64,000 bases of DNA from Bryobacteraceae bacterium (GTDB taxonomy: Bacteria > Acidobacteriota > Terriglobia > Bryobacterales > Bryobacteraceae), in contig JARKOC010000469.1 of NCBI GenBank assembly GCA_029975915.1, positions 1 to 64,000 on the forward strand, read 5' to 3'. Every line of letters begins with the position of its first letter. Position 1 is the stretch's first letter. The notes under the pieces are model-generated. The model saw only the letters and a program-made list of their open reading frames with translations. It did not search any database and had not been told where the DNA came from. A program made the position numbers and the translations under genes. Below are positions 1 to 9,434 of the stretch, piece by piece.

Positions 1-1
1 G

Positions 2-1309
2 GCGGTGATTTCGAGCCTGGCGCAGGTGAGGTCGCTGGACAAGGTGATTTCGCGGACGTCGGTGATGCAGTTCAAAGGGACGAAGACACCGGCGCCGGAG
101 ATTGCACGGAAGCTTGGTGTGAAGGGGATCGTCGAGGGATCTGTGCAGCGTCAGGGGGACCGGGTGCGGGTGACGGTGCAATTGATCGACGCGGCGCGGG
201 ATCGTCACGTGTGGAGCCGCAGCTACGACCGGGATCTGCGCGACGTGCTGATCCTGCAAAGCGAGATCGCGCGGGCGATTGCCGATGAGGTGCAGGCGGC
301 GCTGGCGCCGGAGGAGCGGACGAGGCTGGCGGCGGCGAGGAAGGTGAACCCGGAGGCGTACAAGTTGTACGCGCGGGGAAGACGGTTGTGTGATCTGTGG
401 ACAAGTGACGGCATCTGGCGGGCGCATTCGTTTTTCGAGAGGGCCGTCGCGATTGAGCCGCGTTTTCTGGAAGCCCACGCTGCTGATGCTGAATGTCTTA
501 CTGCGCTTGCCGGGTGGGGTTTTGAGAACCCAGGCCGAGTTTGGCCCGAAGTAAGGAAGTCCACGCAGATTGCCATTGAGATCAGTTCAGAGGACACACA
601 CACTCTGGCGGCACTAGGCACATTGCGGATGATTGCGGATTGGGACTGGCAAGGAGCAGGGGATGCCTTAGAGCTTGCCGTCAGGAACGGGCCTTCAAGC
701 GCATTCGCGAGGACAGAGCGAAGCCGGTTCCTTATGTCAATGGGGCGCATGCAGGAGGCTCTGGCAGATGCAAGAGAGGCGGAAGAACTGGCTCCAGGGT
801 CATCGATAGCAGCGACTTTCGTGCCATGGATCAGCGCAAAAGCGCGGAGGTACGAAGAGGCAGTGCAGGGATGGCGACTACTGCTCGAGATGGACCCACA
901 AGTGTCCTACGCTTACGACCAGCTAATCTTCTCGCTGATGCGGCTTGGACGAATGGCGGAAGCGGAAAAGGCTTACGAAGTTTGGCTCAATCGCCAACCT
1001 CAAAGAGCCAAAGCGCCGAATAGCGCATGGGTGGCCGAGTACGAAGTCTCGGCAGGCAAGGACCTGAAAGTACGTGAGTATGTTGACTCGATGATCAAAC
1101 AGCGGACGACCCGTTACGTGGATGCCTATAACATAGCTTGGTTGTATTCGGTGCTCGGCGAACAAGACGAAGCGGTGAACTGGCTTGAAACTGCGTACAA
1201 GGAGAAGTCCGCGGAGATGTACCTGGTTAATGTGGATCCGACCTTGGATCGCCTGCGGGGCCATCCGCGGTTCGAGGCGTTGGTGAAGCGGATGAAGTTT
1301 CCGGAATGA
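2..1309 (+). CDS. TolB-like/TPR signalling protein, 5'-truncated by window edge
   Basis: C-terminal part of a larger protein; the reading frame is already open at the first complete codon, so the true start lies outside the window. The first ~105 residues match the TolB-like (FlgO-like) module found behind Ser/Thr kinase or winged-helix domains: the stretches VISRTSVMQFKGT, GIVEGSVQRQGDRVRVTVQLID and YDRDLRDVLILQSEIARAIA are typical. The remaining ~300 residues are alpha-helical tetratricopeptide-like repeats (for example EALADAREAEELAPG and EAEKAYEVWLNRQP). In Acidobacteria this arrangement usually follows a protein kinase or a CadC-type DNA-binding domain, but which one is present here cannot be seen. 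Role inferred: signal transduction or transcription control through protein interactions. It ends 164 bases before the next gene. Confidence 0.8.
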   Translation, partial: AVISSLAQVRSLDKVISRTSVMQFKGTKTPAPEIARKLGVKGIVEGSVQRQGDRVRVTVQLIDAARDRHVWSRSYDRDLRDVLILQSEIARAIADEVQAALAPEERTRLAAARKVNPEAYKLYARGRRLCDLWTSDGIWRAHSFFERAVAIEPRFLEAHAADAECLTALAGWGFENPGRVWPEVRKSTQIAIEISSEDTHTLAALGTLRMIADWDWQGAGDALELAVRNGPSSAFARTERSRFLMSMGRMQEALADAREAEELAPGSSIAATFVPWISAKARRYEEAVQGWRLLLEMDPQVSYAYDQLIFSLMRLGRMAEAEKAYEVWLNRQPQRAKAPNSAWVAEYEVSAGKDLKVREYVDSMIKQRTTRYVDAYNIAWLYSVLGEQDEAVNWLETAYKEKSAEMYLVNVDPTLDRLRGHPRFEALVKRMKFPE

Positions 1310-1473
1310 GTCACTGGCGTCTCGCCGTCACTTCCTCCTCGTTATGTCACTTGCTCATCGATAGTGCACCGGCGAATGGGGTCGATCGACGTGGAGACCG
1401 ACGCTGCAGCATGCCGGGACTCCACTTGGCTCGGACGCCCGGCTGGCTGCGCGATTCGATACGATGAACGCAC

Positions 1474-3645
1474 GTGTTCCGCTTTGGTCTTACAACCCTA
1501 TTCGGCTTGGCCTTCCTTGTTGCGCCTTGTCTTGCGCAACAACCGGACGTGCGTAAAGTCGAAGCGCTCAAGATCAACGGCGATTTTCGCATCGACGGCA
1601 TCCTCAACGAACCGATGTGGAAATCGGCCCAGCCGATCGGGGACCTCGTCCAGAGGGAACCGAAGCAAGGCGCAACGCCGAGCGAAGTCACTGACGTCCG
1701 TGTCGCCTACGACAGCGATGCCATCTACATCGGCGTCCGGTGTGTGGACTCCCAGCCCGAGCGGTTGCGGTCCACGCAAATGAGGCGCGACTCGACGCTG
1801 ACCGACGACGACAACGTCCAGATCCTGCTCGACACCTTCCACGACCGCCGCAATGCCTATTACTTCGCCACCAACCCGGCCGGCGTCATGGTGGAAGGCA
1901 CCATCTCCGACAACAACACGCCCAACCTCAATTGGGACGGCATCTGGTTCGTCAGGACGAGGATCGATGCCACGGGCTGGACCGCCGAATTCAAGATTCC
2001 CTTCAAGACCGTCGCGTTCGACAAGAACACCCGCAGTTGGGGTTTCAATTTCTCACGCAAGATCGCCCGCCTGCGCGAGGAGGACCGTTGGATGTCGGCG
2101 AACCTGGACAGCGAGTTCCATTTGGTCGCCAGGGGCGGAGACATAGAAGGGTTGGAAGGTCTCCACAAAGGCATCGGACTCGACGTCAAGCCGTATGTCC
2201 TCGGCGGTTTCAGCCGCGATGTCTCGCGGGTGGACCGGAATGAGATGGCGAAAGATGCCGGCGTCGATATCTTTTACCGCATCACCTCAAATCTCGTCTC
2301 CAGCACCTCGATCAACACGGACTTCGCCGAGACTGAGGTCGATACCCGCCAGATCAACCTCACCCGCTTTCCGGTCCTGTTCCCCGAGCGCCGAACCTTC
2401 TTCCTTGAGGATTCGGGCATCTTTGAATTCGCCGCCGGCCCCGGCACGAAAGACTTTACGCCGTTCTTCTCGCGCCGCATCGGCCTGGTGGATGGCCAGG
2501 AGGTTCCGATCGAATTTGGCCAGAAGATCACGGGCCGGGTGGGCCGATTCGATATTGGCGTTATGGACGTGCAAACGCGCAATTCCCAGGCCGCCCCGGC
2601 ACGCAACTTCTTCGTCGGGCGCGCCAAGGCCAACTTCTGGAAACAATCGTTCCTCGGCGCCTTGGTCACGCGCGGCGAGCCCACCGGCAAGACGATCAAC
2701 ACCCAAGCCGGATTCGACCTGAAGATCGCCACAGCGGATTTGTTTGGTTCAGGCAAGAACTTCCGGTCGCTCTTCTATGGTTCGAAGACCAATACGCCCG
2801 GCAAGAAGGGCCGTGACACGTTCTGGGGTGGAGAGATTGTCTATCCGAACGACCTGCTCTACCTCTGGTACCGCTGGCGATGGGTTGGCGAGAACTACAA
2901 CCCTGCCCTCGGTTTCATGCGGCGCATCGGCGTCCGAGAGCACGCCACCGGCAGCAACTACCGGCCCCGGCCAAAGTTCTGGAACATGCGCCAGGTGAGC
3001 TTCAAGCTCTATACGCTCAACTACTACAATCTGCGGGAACGCCAGACCGAAAGCAACAAATTCACCACAACCCCGTTCGAGGTCGAGTTCAACAGCGGTG
3101 AGCACTTCACCTACAACTGGACCCCCGATTTCGAGCGTCTCTTCGTTCCCTTCAGGATCCACGAGCGCGTCACTATCGCCCCCGGCAGTTACTGGTTCCA
3201 TCGCCATACCTTCACCTTTGAAACCGCCCCAAACCGCCCCTTGTCATTCAAGGTCAAAGGCGAAACCGGATCGTTTTACTCCGGTGACAGCCAGGAGTTC
3301 TCGCCGCAGTTCATCTGGAAGAAGGACAGCCATCTTACGACATCTGTCGAACTTCAGCAATACTGGGTGAACGTCCGCGAAGGCCGGTTCCGTACCCGCC
3401 TGGCGCTCTACAGACTGGACTACGCGTTCAACCCTGGCCTCAGCCTGGCAAACTTCATCCAATACGATACAGATACGCGCAATCTGGGCCTTCAAAGCCG
3501 CTTGCGGTGGATGGTTAAACCTGGCAATGAAGTCTTCTTCGTCATCAACCACGCTTGGCAATACACCACGTATGACCGGTACGAACGGCTTGAATCGATC
3601 CTGACTAATGCCCGGGTGAAACTGAACTACACTTTCCGGTTCTAG
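1474..3645 (+). CDS. DUF5916 / CBM9-like outer-membrane-type protein
   Basis: A 723-residue protein starting with GTG and a signal peptide of about 21 residues ending CLA/QQ. Residues ~30-220 look like a CBM9-type carbohydrate-binding sandwich (LNEPMWKSAQPI, DAIYIGVRCVDSQPE, WTAEFKIPFKTVAF). The rest matches the DUF5916 C-terminal region, rich in alternating aromatic residues and ending in TFRF, a C-terminal aromatic as in beta-barrel outer-membrane proteins. No catalytic motif is visible. The family is common in Bacteroidetes and Acidobacteria and its function is not settled; a role in binding glycans or forming an outer-membrane barrel is inference. GTG at 1474 is the best start because the signal peptide begins there; an ATG at 1464 is out of frame. 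Confidence 0.85.
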   Translation: MFRFGLTTLFGLAFLVAPCLAQQPDVRKVEALKINGDFRIDGILNEPMWKSAQPIGDLVQREPKQGATPSEVTDVRVAYDSDAIYIGVRCVDSQPERLRSTQMRRDSTLTDDDNVQILLDTFHDRRNAYYFATNPAGVMVEGTISDNNTPNLNWDGIWFVRTRIDATGWTAEFKIPFKTVAFDKNTRSWGFNFSRKIARLREEDRWMSANLDSEFHLVARGGDIEGLEGLHKGIGLDVKPYVLGGFSRDVSRVDRNEMAKDAGVDIFYRITSNLVSSTSINTDFAETEVDTRQINLTRFPVLFPERRTFFLEDSGIFEFAAGPGTKDFTPFFSRRIGLVDGQEVPIEFGQKITGRVGRFDIGVMDVQTRNSQAAPARNFFVGRAKANFWKQSFLGALVTRGEPTGKTINTQAGFDLKIATADLFGSGKNFRSLFYGSKTNTPGKKGRDTFWGGEIVYPNDLLYLWYRWRWVGENYNPALGFMRRIGVREHATGSNYRPRPKFWNMRQVSFKLYTLNYYNLRERQTESNKFTTTPFEVEFNSGEHFTYNWTPDFERLFVPFRIHERVTIAPGSYWFHRHTFTFETAPNRPLSFKVKGETGSFYSGDSQEFSPQFIWKKDSHLTTSVELQQYWVNVREGRFRTRLALYRLDYAFNPGLSLANFIQYDTDTRNLGLQSRLRWMVKPGNEVFFVINHAWQYTTYDRYERLESILTNARVKLNYTFRF

Positions 3646-3786
3646 TTCCGCCTGTCCCCCCCTAATCCAGGTAGCGTTTCATCCCGTATCGAGGGAATCG
3701 AAGTTGCGCCGCATCAGGTCCACGATAGAACTGTCAGGCGCCGTGAGACGGCCTGAATCAAACGAAACGAAGGAGACAAGCAGTAA

Positions 3787-3990
3787 ATGAAAAGCTCAAT
3801 CGCAGCCCTCGCACTGGCGAGTTTTGCTTTGATGGCCGCCCCGCCGGCGGAAAAGACCGCGCCCAAGAGCGAACCGCCCGCCGCGACCGACACCGCCAAG
3901 CCGGAGGCCGCCAAGAAGGCAACCAAGTCGAAGAAGCAGGCCAAGAAGCAAGCCGGTAGCGAAACTCCGGCAACGCCAGAGAAACAGTAA
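3787..3990 (+). CDS. Small Ala/Lys-rich exported protein
   Basis: Encodes 67 residues: an N-terminal signal-like segment of about 19 residues (MKSSIAALALASFALMAAP), followed by a low-complexity tail of Pro, Ala, Glu, Thr and a Lys-rich run (AAKKATKSKKQAKKQA). A clear ribosome binding site (GAAGGAG, 3770s) precedes the ATG, and a strong terminator follows within 30 bases, so it looks like a real single-gene transcript. No domain is recognised. Similar short Lys/Ala-rich exported peptides occur in many Gram-negative bacteria as hypothetical proteins; a function in the cell envelope is only a guess. Confidence 0.6.
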   Translation: MKSSIAALALASFALMAAPPAEKTAPKSEPPAATDTAKPEAAKKATKSKKQAKKQAGSETPATPEKQ

Positions 3991-4016
3991 CAAGATCTGG
4001 ACTGACACTCCATGGC

Positions 4017-4057
4017 GGGCGGCCCATCACCACGACAGATGAGCCGCCCGATTTTTT
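4017..4057 (+). terminator. Rho-independent terminator after small exported protein
   Basis: A perfect 7-bp stem (GGGCGGC at 4017-4023 with GCCGCCC at 4043-4049) with a 19-base loop is followed by a T-rich run starting at 4051. It lies 27 bases after the stop of the small exported protein and 150 bases before the kinase gene, so it separates the two transcripts. Confidence 0.75.
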
Positions 4058-4206
4058 CCGTTTTTTCATTTGCGCCGGGCATGGCAGTCTCGCGGCGGCG
4101 GCGCGGACACCGAGGGCCACTGGGATTGGGTGGAAGGACTCGGCAGAGGCCCGCACCTTTGTCACCTGCTGTCCGGCTCCGGAAGTAATAATGATGAAGA
4201 CAGCGC

Positions 4207-5493
4207 ATGCCACCCAATCCCACAAGCCGACGCGCCGTTCTCGGAATCCTGATCTTCGGCTTTACACTGGTCATGATTCTGCTATTTGCCGCCGGCGCCG
4301 CTGCGATCACCAACACCCGCCTCATTCAATCCGCCGCACTTCATCTCGCGCGTGAGCAGTCGCTCACTGCCCGCCTGGTTGACGAAATACAGCGGGAGCA
4401 TTCCTTCGTCAATCGCCTTCTCCAGCACCTTCGCCGGCCGGTCCGGACCACACGCGCCGATCTGCTCGGAGAGCTTCTCGAAGTGGAACGCCGTTTCAAC
4501 ACTGTGGTGGGCGAAGCGACGGAACTCGGCACCCGCCGCGACTGGCAGCGCACGGCCTCCGCCGCTCAGTCATTCTGCCGCGAGGCACGTCGCGTGCTCT
4601 CCTCTCCAAACCTCGAATCGGTCGAACTGGAAACGCTTTGGGCGCGCCACGAGGGACTCCTCGCCCAGGTTGTTCAATTGGTCGAGTCGAGTTCGACCCG
4701 CGTGGCTTCGGTCGAACGCCAACTCCAGGCACAATCGCACTCAATGCACCGGCAATCGATGATCTTTCTTGGCTTGAGCGGGCTTGCCGCGTTCGCCTGT
4801 GCGGTGCTGACGATCTGGCTGGTCGGCCGGTCCTTCTCGCGTCTTGCCGAACAGGAGAGCGAACTGGCCCGGGTTTCCTTCCACCTGATGCAGGCGCAGG
4901 AGGAGTCCGCGCAGAGGTTCTCGCATGAACTGCACGACGAAATGGGCCAGGTGCTTTCGGCTTTTAAAGCGAATCTCGTCACCATGGACGCGGAGAACCT
5001 CGATGAACGCCGAAAGGACTGCCTCCAGCTCACCGACCACGCCTTGACGAGCGTCCGTGAGCTTTCGCAGTTGCTCCGCCCGGTGATCCTGGACGACTTC
5101 GGGCTGGAAGCGGCGTTGGGTTGGCTCACCGACCGCTTTTCAGCGCGCACCGGCATCAATGTCAACTACAAATCCACGGGCGCCAGCCGTCTGCCGGTGG
5201 AAACCGAAACGCACCTGTTCCGGATCGCCCAGGAGGCCCTGACCAACATCGCGCGCCACTCAAAAGCTTCGGAAGTCTCCGTTTCCTACGCACAATCCGG
5301 CACTCAGGCCACTCTGAAGATTGACGACAATGGCATTGGCCTTGCCCCCTCGGCGTCCAGGCCGGGCGGATTCGGCTTGACGGGCATGCGCGCCAGGGCC
5401 AGGCATATTGGAGGCGAGTTGAAACTTCGATCAAGAAACGGCGAGGGCTTTCATGTCGAGGTCCGCGTTCCCATAGCCGAGGGGCGGCCATGA
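4207..5493 (+). CDS. NarX-type sensor histidine kinase
   Basis: A 428-residue membrane sensor kinase. Transmembrane segments at ~11-33 and ~184-206 flank a ~150-residue, mostly helical periplasmic domain. The cytoplasmic part is HisKA_3 plus HATPase: the phospho-acceptor is in HELHDEMGQ (His243 by family position), the N box is FRIAQEALTNIARHSKA, and the ATP-lid motifs are DDNGIG and GGFGLTGMRARA. There is no obvious HAMP or PAS domain; the linker after the second membrane segment is short. The family autophosphorylates and passes phosphate to a NarL-type regulator, here the next gene, which overlaps it by four bases (ATGA), so the pair is co-translated. The stimulus cannot be predicted. Confidence 0.93.
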   Translation: MPPNPTSRRAVLGILIFGFTLVMILLFAAGAAAITNTRLIQSAALHLAREQSLTARLVDEIQREHSFVNRLLQHLRRPVRTTRADLLGELLEVERRFNTVVGEATELGTRRDWQRTASAAQSFCREARRVLSSPNLESVELETLWARHEGLLAQVVQLVESSSTRVASVERQLQAQSHSMHRQSMIFLGLSGLAAFACAVLTIWLVGRSFSRLAEQESELARVSFHLMQAQEESAQRFSHELHDEMGQVLSAFKANLVTMDAENLDERRKDCLQLTDHALTSVRELSQLLRPVILDDFGLEAALGWLTDRFSARTGINVNYKSTGASRLPVETETHLFRIAQEALTNIARHSKASEVSVSYAQSGTQATLKIDDNGIGLAPSASRPGGFGLTGMRARARHIGGELKLRSRNGEGFHVEVRVPIAEGRP

Positions 5494-6134
5494 AGGCCAG
5501 CCGGCCCATCCGGGTTCTCCTGGCCGATGATCATGCTGTGGTCCGCCAGGGCTTCCGCCTGATTCTCTCCTCCCAAGAGGGAATCGAGGTCATCTGCGAA
5601 GCCGGCAATGGGCGCGAGGCCGTCGAACTCGCCCTTCGCCACCGCCCGGATGTCGCCGTCATCGACGTTTCCATGCCCGAACTGAATGGAATCGAGGCGA
5701 CTCGCCGGATCCTCGAACAGTGCCCACAAACCAAAATCCTCGCGCTCAGCATGCACAAGGACGCCGTTTATGTCCGCGAAATCCTGCGGGCCGGGGCCCG
5801 CGGTTACATCCTGAAGGACTCCGTTGACACTGAATTCGTTCAGGCGATCCGCGCCCTTGCCCGCGGAGAAGGCTACCTCAGCCCGGCCGTGTCAGGGGCT
5901 GTTCTGGACGACTATCGCAAGCACGTCTCCGATCCTGTTGACCTGCTCACCACGCGCGAACGCGAGGTCCTTCAGTTAATCGCCGAAGGCAAAACGAACA
6001 AGGACATCGCCAACCTGCTCGGTCTCAGCGTCTATACGGTGGACGCCCACCGCGGCAAGATCATGGAGAAGCTGAATATGCACAGCGTTACCGACCTGGT
6101 CCGATTCGCCATCCGCAAAGGCATTGTGGACTAA
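5490..6134 (+). CDS. NarL/FixJ-family response regulator
   Basis: A 214-residue two-domain regulator. The receiver domain (1-120) has the acidic pocket LADDHAVV, phospho-acceptor Asp59 in VAVIDVSMPELNG and the conserved Lys in GYILKDS. The C-terminal LuxR-type helix-turn-helix (~148-214) contains LTTREREVLQLIAEGKTNKDIA and LGLSVYTVDAHRGKIMEKL. The start codon overlaps the stop codon of the upstream kinase, so it is the cognate partner. It should bind DNA when phosphorylated. The targets are unknown; no repeated candidate operator was recognised nearby. Its stop codon overlaps by three bases the stop of the convergent SRPBCC gene. Confidence 0.95.
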   Translation: MKASRPIRVLLADDHAVVRQGFRLILSSQEGIEVICEAGNGREAVELALRHRPDVAVIDVSMPELNGIEATRRILEQCPQTKILALSMHKDAVYVREILRAGARGYILKDSVDTEFVQAIRALARGEGYLSPAVSGAVLDDYRKHVSDPVDLLTTREREVLQLIAEGKTNKDIANLLGLSVYTVDAHRGKIMEKLNMHSVTDLVRFAIRKGIVD

Positions 6135-6583
6135 GAGCCGCGTTTGCAGGCATTCGCCGTCACACCGTGCCGGTAGGCGAACATCAACCGAAGATGGATT
6201 CTGACAAACCAAGCTGCCAGCCAGTCCGACACAGGCGCGAGCGGGAGCGAGAACTCGATGCGGTCGGTGAGGCGAGTCCCCTCGTCCTCTTCCGCGAACT
6301 CGTGCCTGTGCCGCCAGATCCTGAACGGGCCCTGCTCCTGCACATCCTCGAAGTAGCGGTTGCGCTCATAGCCGGTGTGGACCGCCAGCCATTCGACGCC
6401 AAACGGGCCGATCGGAATTCTGAGCCTGACCCTTGCCCCGGTCCTTAGGCCGCCGGTCCGCTCCAGCACCCGAAGCTTGCTCCACGGCGGTGTGAGACGT
6501 TCCAGAGCGTCCGGCCGCTCGTGAAACGCAAAAACAGCTTCCACCGGCGCGGGAATCCAGGAACTGTGGATGAAATGGGGCAT
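6131..6583 (-). CDS. SRPBCC-family (START-like) ligand-binding protein
   Basis: A 150-residue protein with the helix-grip pattern of the SRPBCC/polyketide cyclase-like family: it begins FIHSSWIPAPVEAVFAFHERPDALERLTPPW and has strands such as RVRLRIPIGPFGVEWLAVHTGYE and RLTDRIEFSLPL. Family members bind hydrophobic ligands in a deep cavity; this sub-group, often annotated as a cell-division-inhibitor-like or coenzyme Q-binding-like protein, commonly sits near TIGR01777 epimerases, and one of those is encoded elsewhere in this window at 59.1 kb. No ligand can be inferred. It is convergent with the response regulator gene, with a three-base overlap of the ends. Confidence 0.8.
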   Translation of the reverse strand: MPHFIHSSWIPAPVEAVFAFHERPDALERLTPPWSKLRVLERTGGLRTGARVRLRIPIGPFGVEWLAVHTGYERNRYFEDVQEQGPFRIWRHRHEFAEEDEGTRLTDRIEFSLPLAPVSDWLAAWFVRIHLRLMFAYRHGVTANACKRGS

Positions 6584-6724
6584 TGTTTGGGCCCGTGCAG
6601 TCCGATTCCTTCAGATGGCGTCCTATACCGCCGCGATCCAGACTTCCTTGTTTTGGCCCGATGAATACGCCCTGCCTGCCGGCAACGAAGCAACCCCTCC
6701 AAGGACGAGGGCCATTCCCGGCGG

Positions 6725-7630
6725 CTAAACGAATACGGCCCGGATTTTTTCCAAAAACCCCGCAAGCTTCACTTTCGGATCGCCGGCGCCGAGCGTCTCA
6801 ATCGGCAACACGCCGCGGTAGCCGCCCCTGTCGATGATCGCCTTCACCCTCGCCAGGTCTGTTGGAACTTCCTTCTTGCCGTACCAAACGGTCTCCTTCA
6901 ATTGCCAGGAGACGGCATACGGCAACAGCCGCTCGATCTCCTCGTAAGGATCAGCCATGCGCAAACTGCCGACATCGAGAATCACCCCGAACCACTCGGA
7001 GTTGACTGCTTCGACAATCCGAATCGTCTCGGCGGCGGTTTTAACGAAATCGTGGTGATTTTGCAGACCGACGATGACGCCATGCCGCGCGCCATGCTCG
7101 GTGCACTCCTTGAACGCCGGGATCATCCATTCAAGCGTCTTGTCGAAGGTCACGCCCTCGGCCACCCTCTGACCCGTGAAGACGCGAATGACCGACGCGC
7201 CCATCATCGACGCCGCCTCAATCCACTGCTTCACCATGGCGATATCGCGGGCGCGGGCCGCGGAGTCGGTCACGGCAAAGTCGTTGCGGACGCCCGTGCC
7301 GCAGATCTGAACGCCGTTCAGGAAGGCGCGGCGTTTCAGGGCATGAATCGTCGCCGGCGAGGGCGCCTTCGGGTAACCGTCGAAGTAGTACCCCGTCGCG
7401 TCGAGCGCGAGGATGCCATGCTGGGCGCAGAAATCGACGACACCGTTCCAGTCGATCGTCTTGTCGCGCAGCGGCTGATTGAACGAGTAGGCGTTCAGCG
7501 CCAAACGGACCGCCGATCCAGGCAACCGGTTGATGCGGCCTCCACCGGTCTGAACCACTCCAGCCTCGGCGGCCAAGGTCGAAATGACAGGTACCGCTGC
7601 GAATGCGCGGCGCGTGATCCGTCGTGTCAT
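6725..7630 (-). CDS. Tat-exported sugar phosphate isomerase/epimerase-like TIM barrel protein
   Basis: A 301-residue protein with a Tat-like leader (MTRRITRRAFAAVPVISTLA). The mature part fits the AP endonuclease family 2 / xylose isomerase-like TIM barrel: LALNAYSFNQPL, DATGYYFDGYP, GASVIRVFTGQ, VGLQNHHDF, GVILDVGSLRMADP and GVLPIETLGAG carry the strand-end acidic and His residues that usually bind a divalent metal. The family includes sugar isomerases and epimerases; the substrate is unknown. Exported versions are common in Acidobacteria and Planctomycetes beside Gfo/Idh/MocA dehydrogenases, one of which lies at 16.4 kb, but here it stands alone between an SRPBCC gene and the CorA-like gene. 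Confidence 0.87.
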   Translation of the reverse strand: MTRRITRRAFAAVPVISTLAAEAGVVQTGGGRINRLPGSAVRLALNAYSFNQPLRDKTIDWNGVVDFCAQHGILALDATGYYFDGYPKAPSPATIHALKRRAFLNGVQICGTGVRNDFAVTDSAARARDIAMVKQWIEAASMMGASVIRVFTGQRVAEGVTFDKTLEWMIPAFKECTEHGARHGVIVGLQNHHDFVKTAAETIRIVEAVNSEWFGVILDVGSLRMADPYEEIERLLPYAVSWQLKETVWYGKKEVPTDLARVKAIIDRGGYRGVLPIETLGAGDPKVKLAGFLEKIRAVFV

Positions 7631-7713
7631 GCTGGCTCCCTTCTGGCCTGGCTCCAGGCCAGTGGAGTCCAGTATATCCAGACCAGCAGGAGGCGCTCTG
7701 AAGCAACCTCCCT

Positions 7714-9426
7714 CTACTCCTCTTCCTCTTCTTCGAGCAACTCCAGTGTCCGCCGCAAGCTCTCCTGCGGGAGCCGTTTTTTAGACGGCAACAGAATCGT
7801 TCGGTAGTCGGCCCAGTTGGATACAACCAGGAAGACGGCGAAGATCATGCTGCCGGCGACAAACGCCGTCACGGCGGCGATGGCCCCGTAATGCGCCCAG
7901 CCGGCCCTGGTCCCTTCGAAGAACAGATCAGCGAACGCCCGGCCGAAATTCATCCCAAAGAAGCCGGTCAACATCGCGCCGCCGCCCAGGATCAGGCTCA
8001 ACATGGCCAAACGGTTGATCGATTCGGTATTGCGCATCTGGAAGACCCGTTCCAGGTATCCGCTCAGCTTCTCAATCTCTTGTTCGATCTCCGACTTCAT
8101 CGTGTCCAGACGGTATGCCTTCACCTGCATCTGGAAGTGCTCGAGTTCCTCGTCCTTGTTGGCCAGTTCGCTGAAGTACCAGTAGTTCGAGAAGTGTTGG
8201 AAGTCGGCCATGATCTGGCCCACCAGGATCACGTCGCGCTGCTCGATATCCACCGTGCCGTATTTCTTATAGAGCAACCGCGAAACCAGCGCCGTGCGTT
8301 CGCTGAAATCGAGCAATGTAGCACGATAGAACAGGGCGACAACAACGGTGAGGTAGTAGCGAGACATGAACATGCGATGAACCAGGAAGCCTTCGCTCAG
8401 CTCATGTTCATCGCAATCGAAGCGGCCCATCACCAGCGTGACGTTTGAATAGGAAGTGAAGCCGTAGAGCGTGCCTTGGTGCGCCCAGCGGCGGTAGACC
8501 TGCTGCCGCATCTGCTCGCGCGTGAAATCGGATTCGTAGCGGTACTCGTCGCCGAAACGGTCGACGTAGAGCAACCGGCTCATGAGGATTTCGTAATCCT
8601 CGCTCTGGTCAAAGTTCTCCTCGACGCTGTTGGGATCAACTGAGAGGTAGGTGTAGACGATCATGCGCTCGTCCAGCACCGGCTCGAACTCCTGCTTCTG
8701 GTAGTTGGCAAAGTAGAGCAGTTCGGTGATGATCTTCGACAGCGGCGGCGCGTAGCTTTTCATGGCGCACCGCTCGAAGGTCTCCTCGACCAGCAATTGC
8801 GGTTCGCCGCCACCCTCGAGTTTCAGCGACATTCGGCGCGGGGTCCGTCCCTCGCGGACCTGCCGTCCGCTCGAAGGATAGACTTTGCGCATCATCTCAT
8901 TGATCCAAAGCGCTTCGGAGACGCTAACATGGGCAGCCTCAACGCCGATGGTGAGAATTCCGATCCCGTTGGCGAAGAGAAAAAGCCGCAGGTCGTTCAC
9001 CCAGACCGAGGCGCCGCGTCCACGCGCATCCTCGGCCTCAAAGATGAGCTTGCGCCCAGTCTCGCCCAGCGCTGTGAGCGGAATCGCATAGCAGCGCACC
9101 AACGACTCGCCGCCGCCGACCTCGCTCGAAAACGCCTCGCCAACATCGAAAAAGACTCGCCGCACGAAGGGATGGAAAAAGACCATGTCCTGGTAGGCGA
9201 AACTGTCCATGTCGAACCGGCGGTAGCTGTCCCGGCGCCAGCGGCCGAGTTTGCCGGCCACCGGAGAGCCCGCGGCGTGACCATGATCGTCGATCCACTG
9301 ATCCAGGCCCTCGATCCAGTGGTCATGCTCGCCCCACACTTTACGGTGGTCGGCCATGACGGCTTCCTTGTCCACCGCGAAGGGGAACATGAAGTAGGTA
9401 TGCAGATGGAGCGCCTGGGCCTGCAT
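7714..9426 (-). CDS. Divergent CorA-like membrane protein with GMN motif
   Basis: A 570-residue protein with a long soluble N-terminal region (~1-400), a helical/coiled region (~400-470) and two C-terminal membrane segments (~472-494 and ~512-537). The first membrane segment ends in GFFGMNFG, the Gly-Met-Asn signature of CorA-type Mg2+ channels, and the charged C-tail (YRTILLPSKKR) agrees with that topology. The loop lacks the usual MPEL sequence, and the N-terminal part is much larger than in typical CorA (about 320 residues in total). It ends in a run of six Glu, encoded by the repeat near 7715-7735. Function as an ion channel is inference. A TATAAT element on the minus strand at 9435-9440 would give a nearly leaderless mRNA. 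Confidence 0.75.
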   Translation of the reverse strand: MQAQALHLHTYFMFPFAVDKEAVMADHRKVWGEHDHWIEGLDQWIDDHGHAAGSPVAGKLGRWRRDSYRRFDMDSFAYQDMVFFHPFVRRVFFDVGEAFSSEVGGGESLVRCYAIPLTALGETGRKLIFEAEDARGRGASVWVNDLRLFLFANGIGILTIGVEAAHVSVSEALWINEMMRKVYPSSGRQVREGRTPRRMSLKLEGGGEPQLLVEETFERCAMKSYAPPLSKIITELLYFANYQKQEFEPVLDERMIVYTYLSVDPNSVEENFDQSEDYEILMSRLLYVDRFGDEYRYESDFTREQMRQQVYRRWAHQGTLYGFTSYSNVTLVMGRFDCDEHELSEGFLVHRMFMSRYYLTVVVALFYRATLLDFSERTALVSRLLYKKYGTVDIEQRDVILVGQIMADFQHFSNYWYFSELANKDEELEHFQMQVKAYRLDTMKSEIEQEIEKLSGYLERVFQMRNTESINRLAMLSLILGGGAMLTGFFGMNFGRAFADLFFEGTRAGWAHYGAIAAVTAFVAGSMIFAVFLVVSNWADYRTILLPSKKRLPQESLRRTLELLEEEEEE

Positions 9427-9434
9427 CGCGTACG

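Noticed and set aside
7700..7740. Short CTC/CTT repeat, considered as a microsatellite or mobile-element scar
   Set aside because: It simply encodes the poly-Glu C-terminus of the CorA-like protein.
6902..7807. Open frame of 301 codons on plus strand
   Set aside because: Antisense to the TIM-barrel protein and the 3' end of the CorA-like gene; low-complexity ending, no domain.
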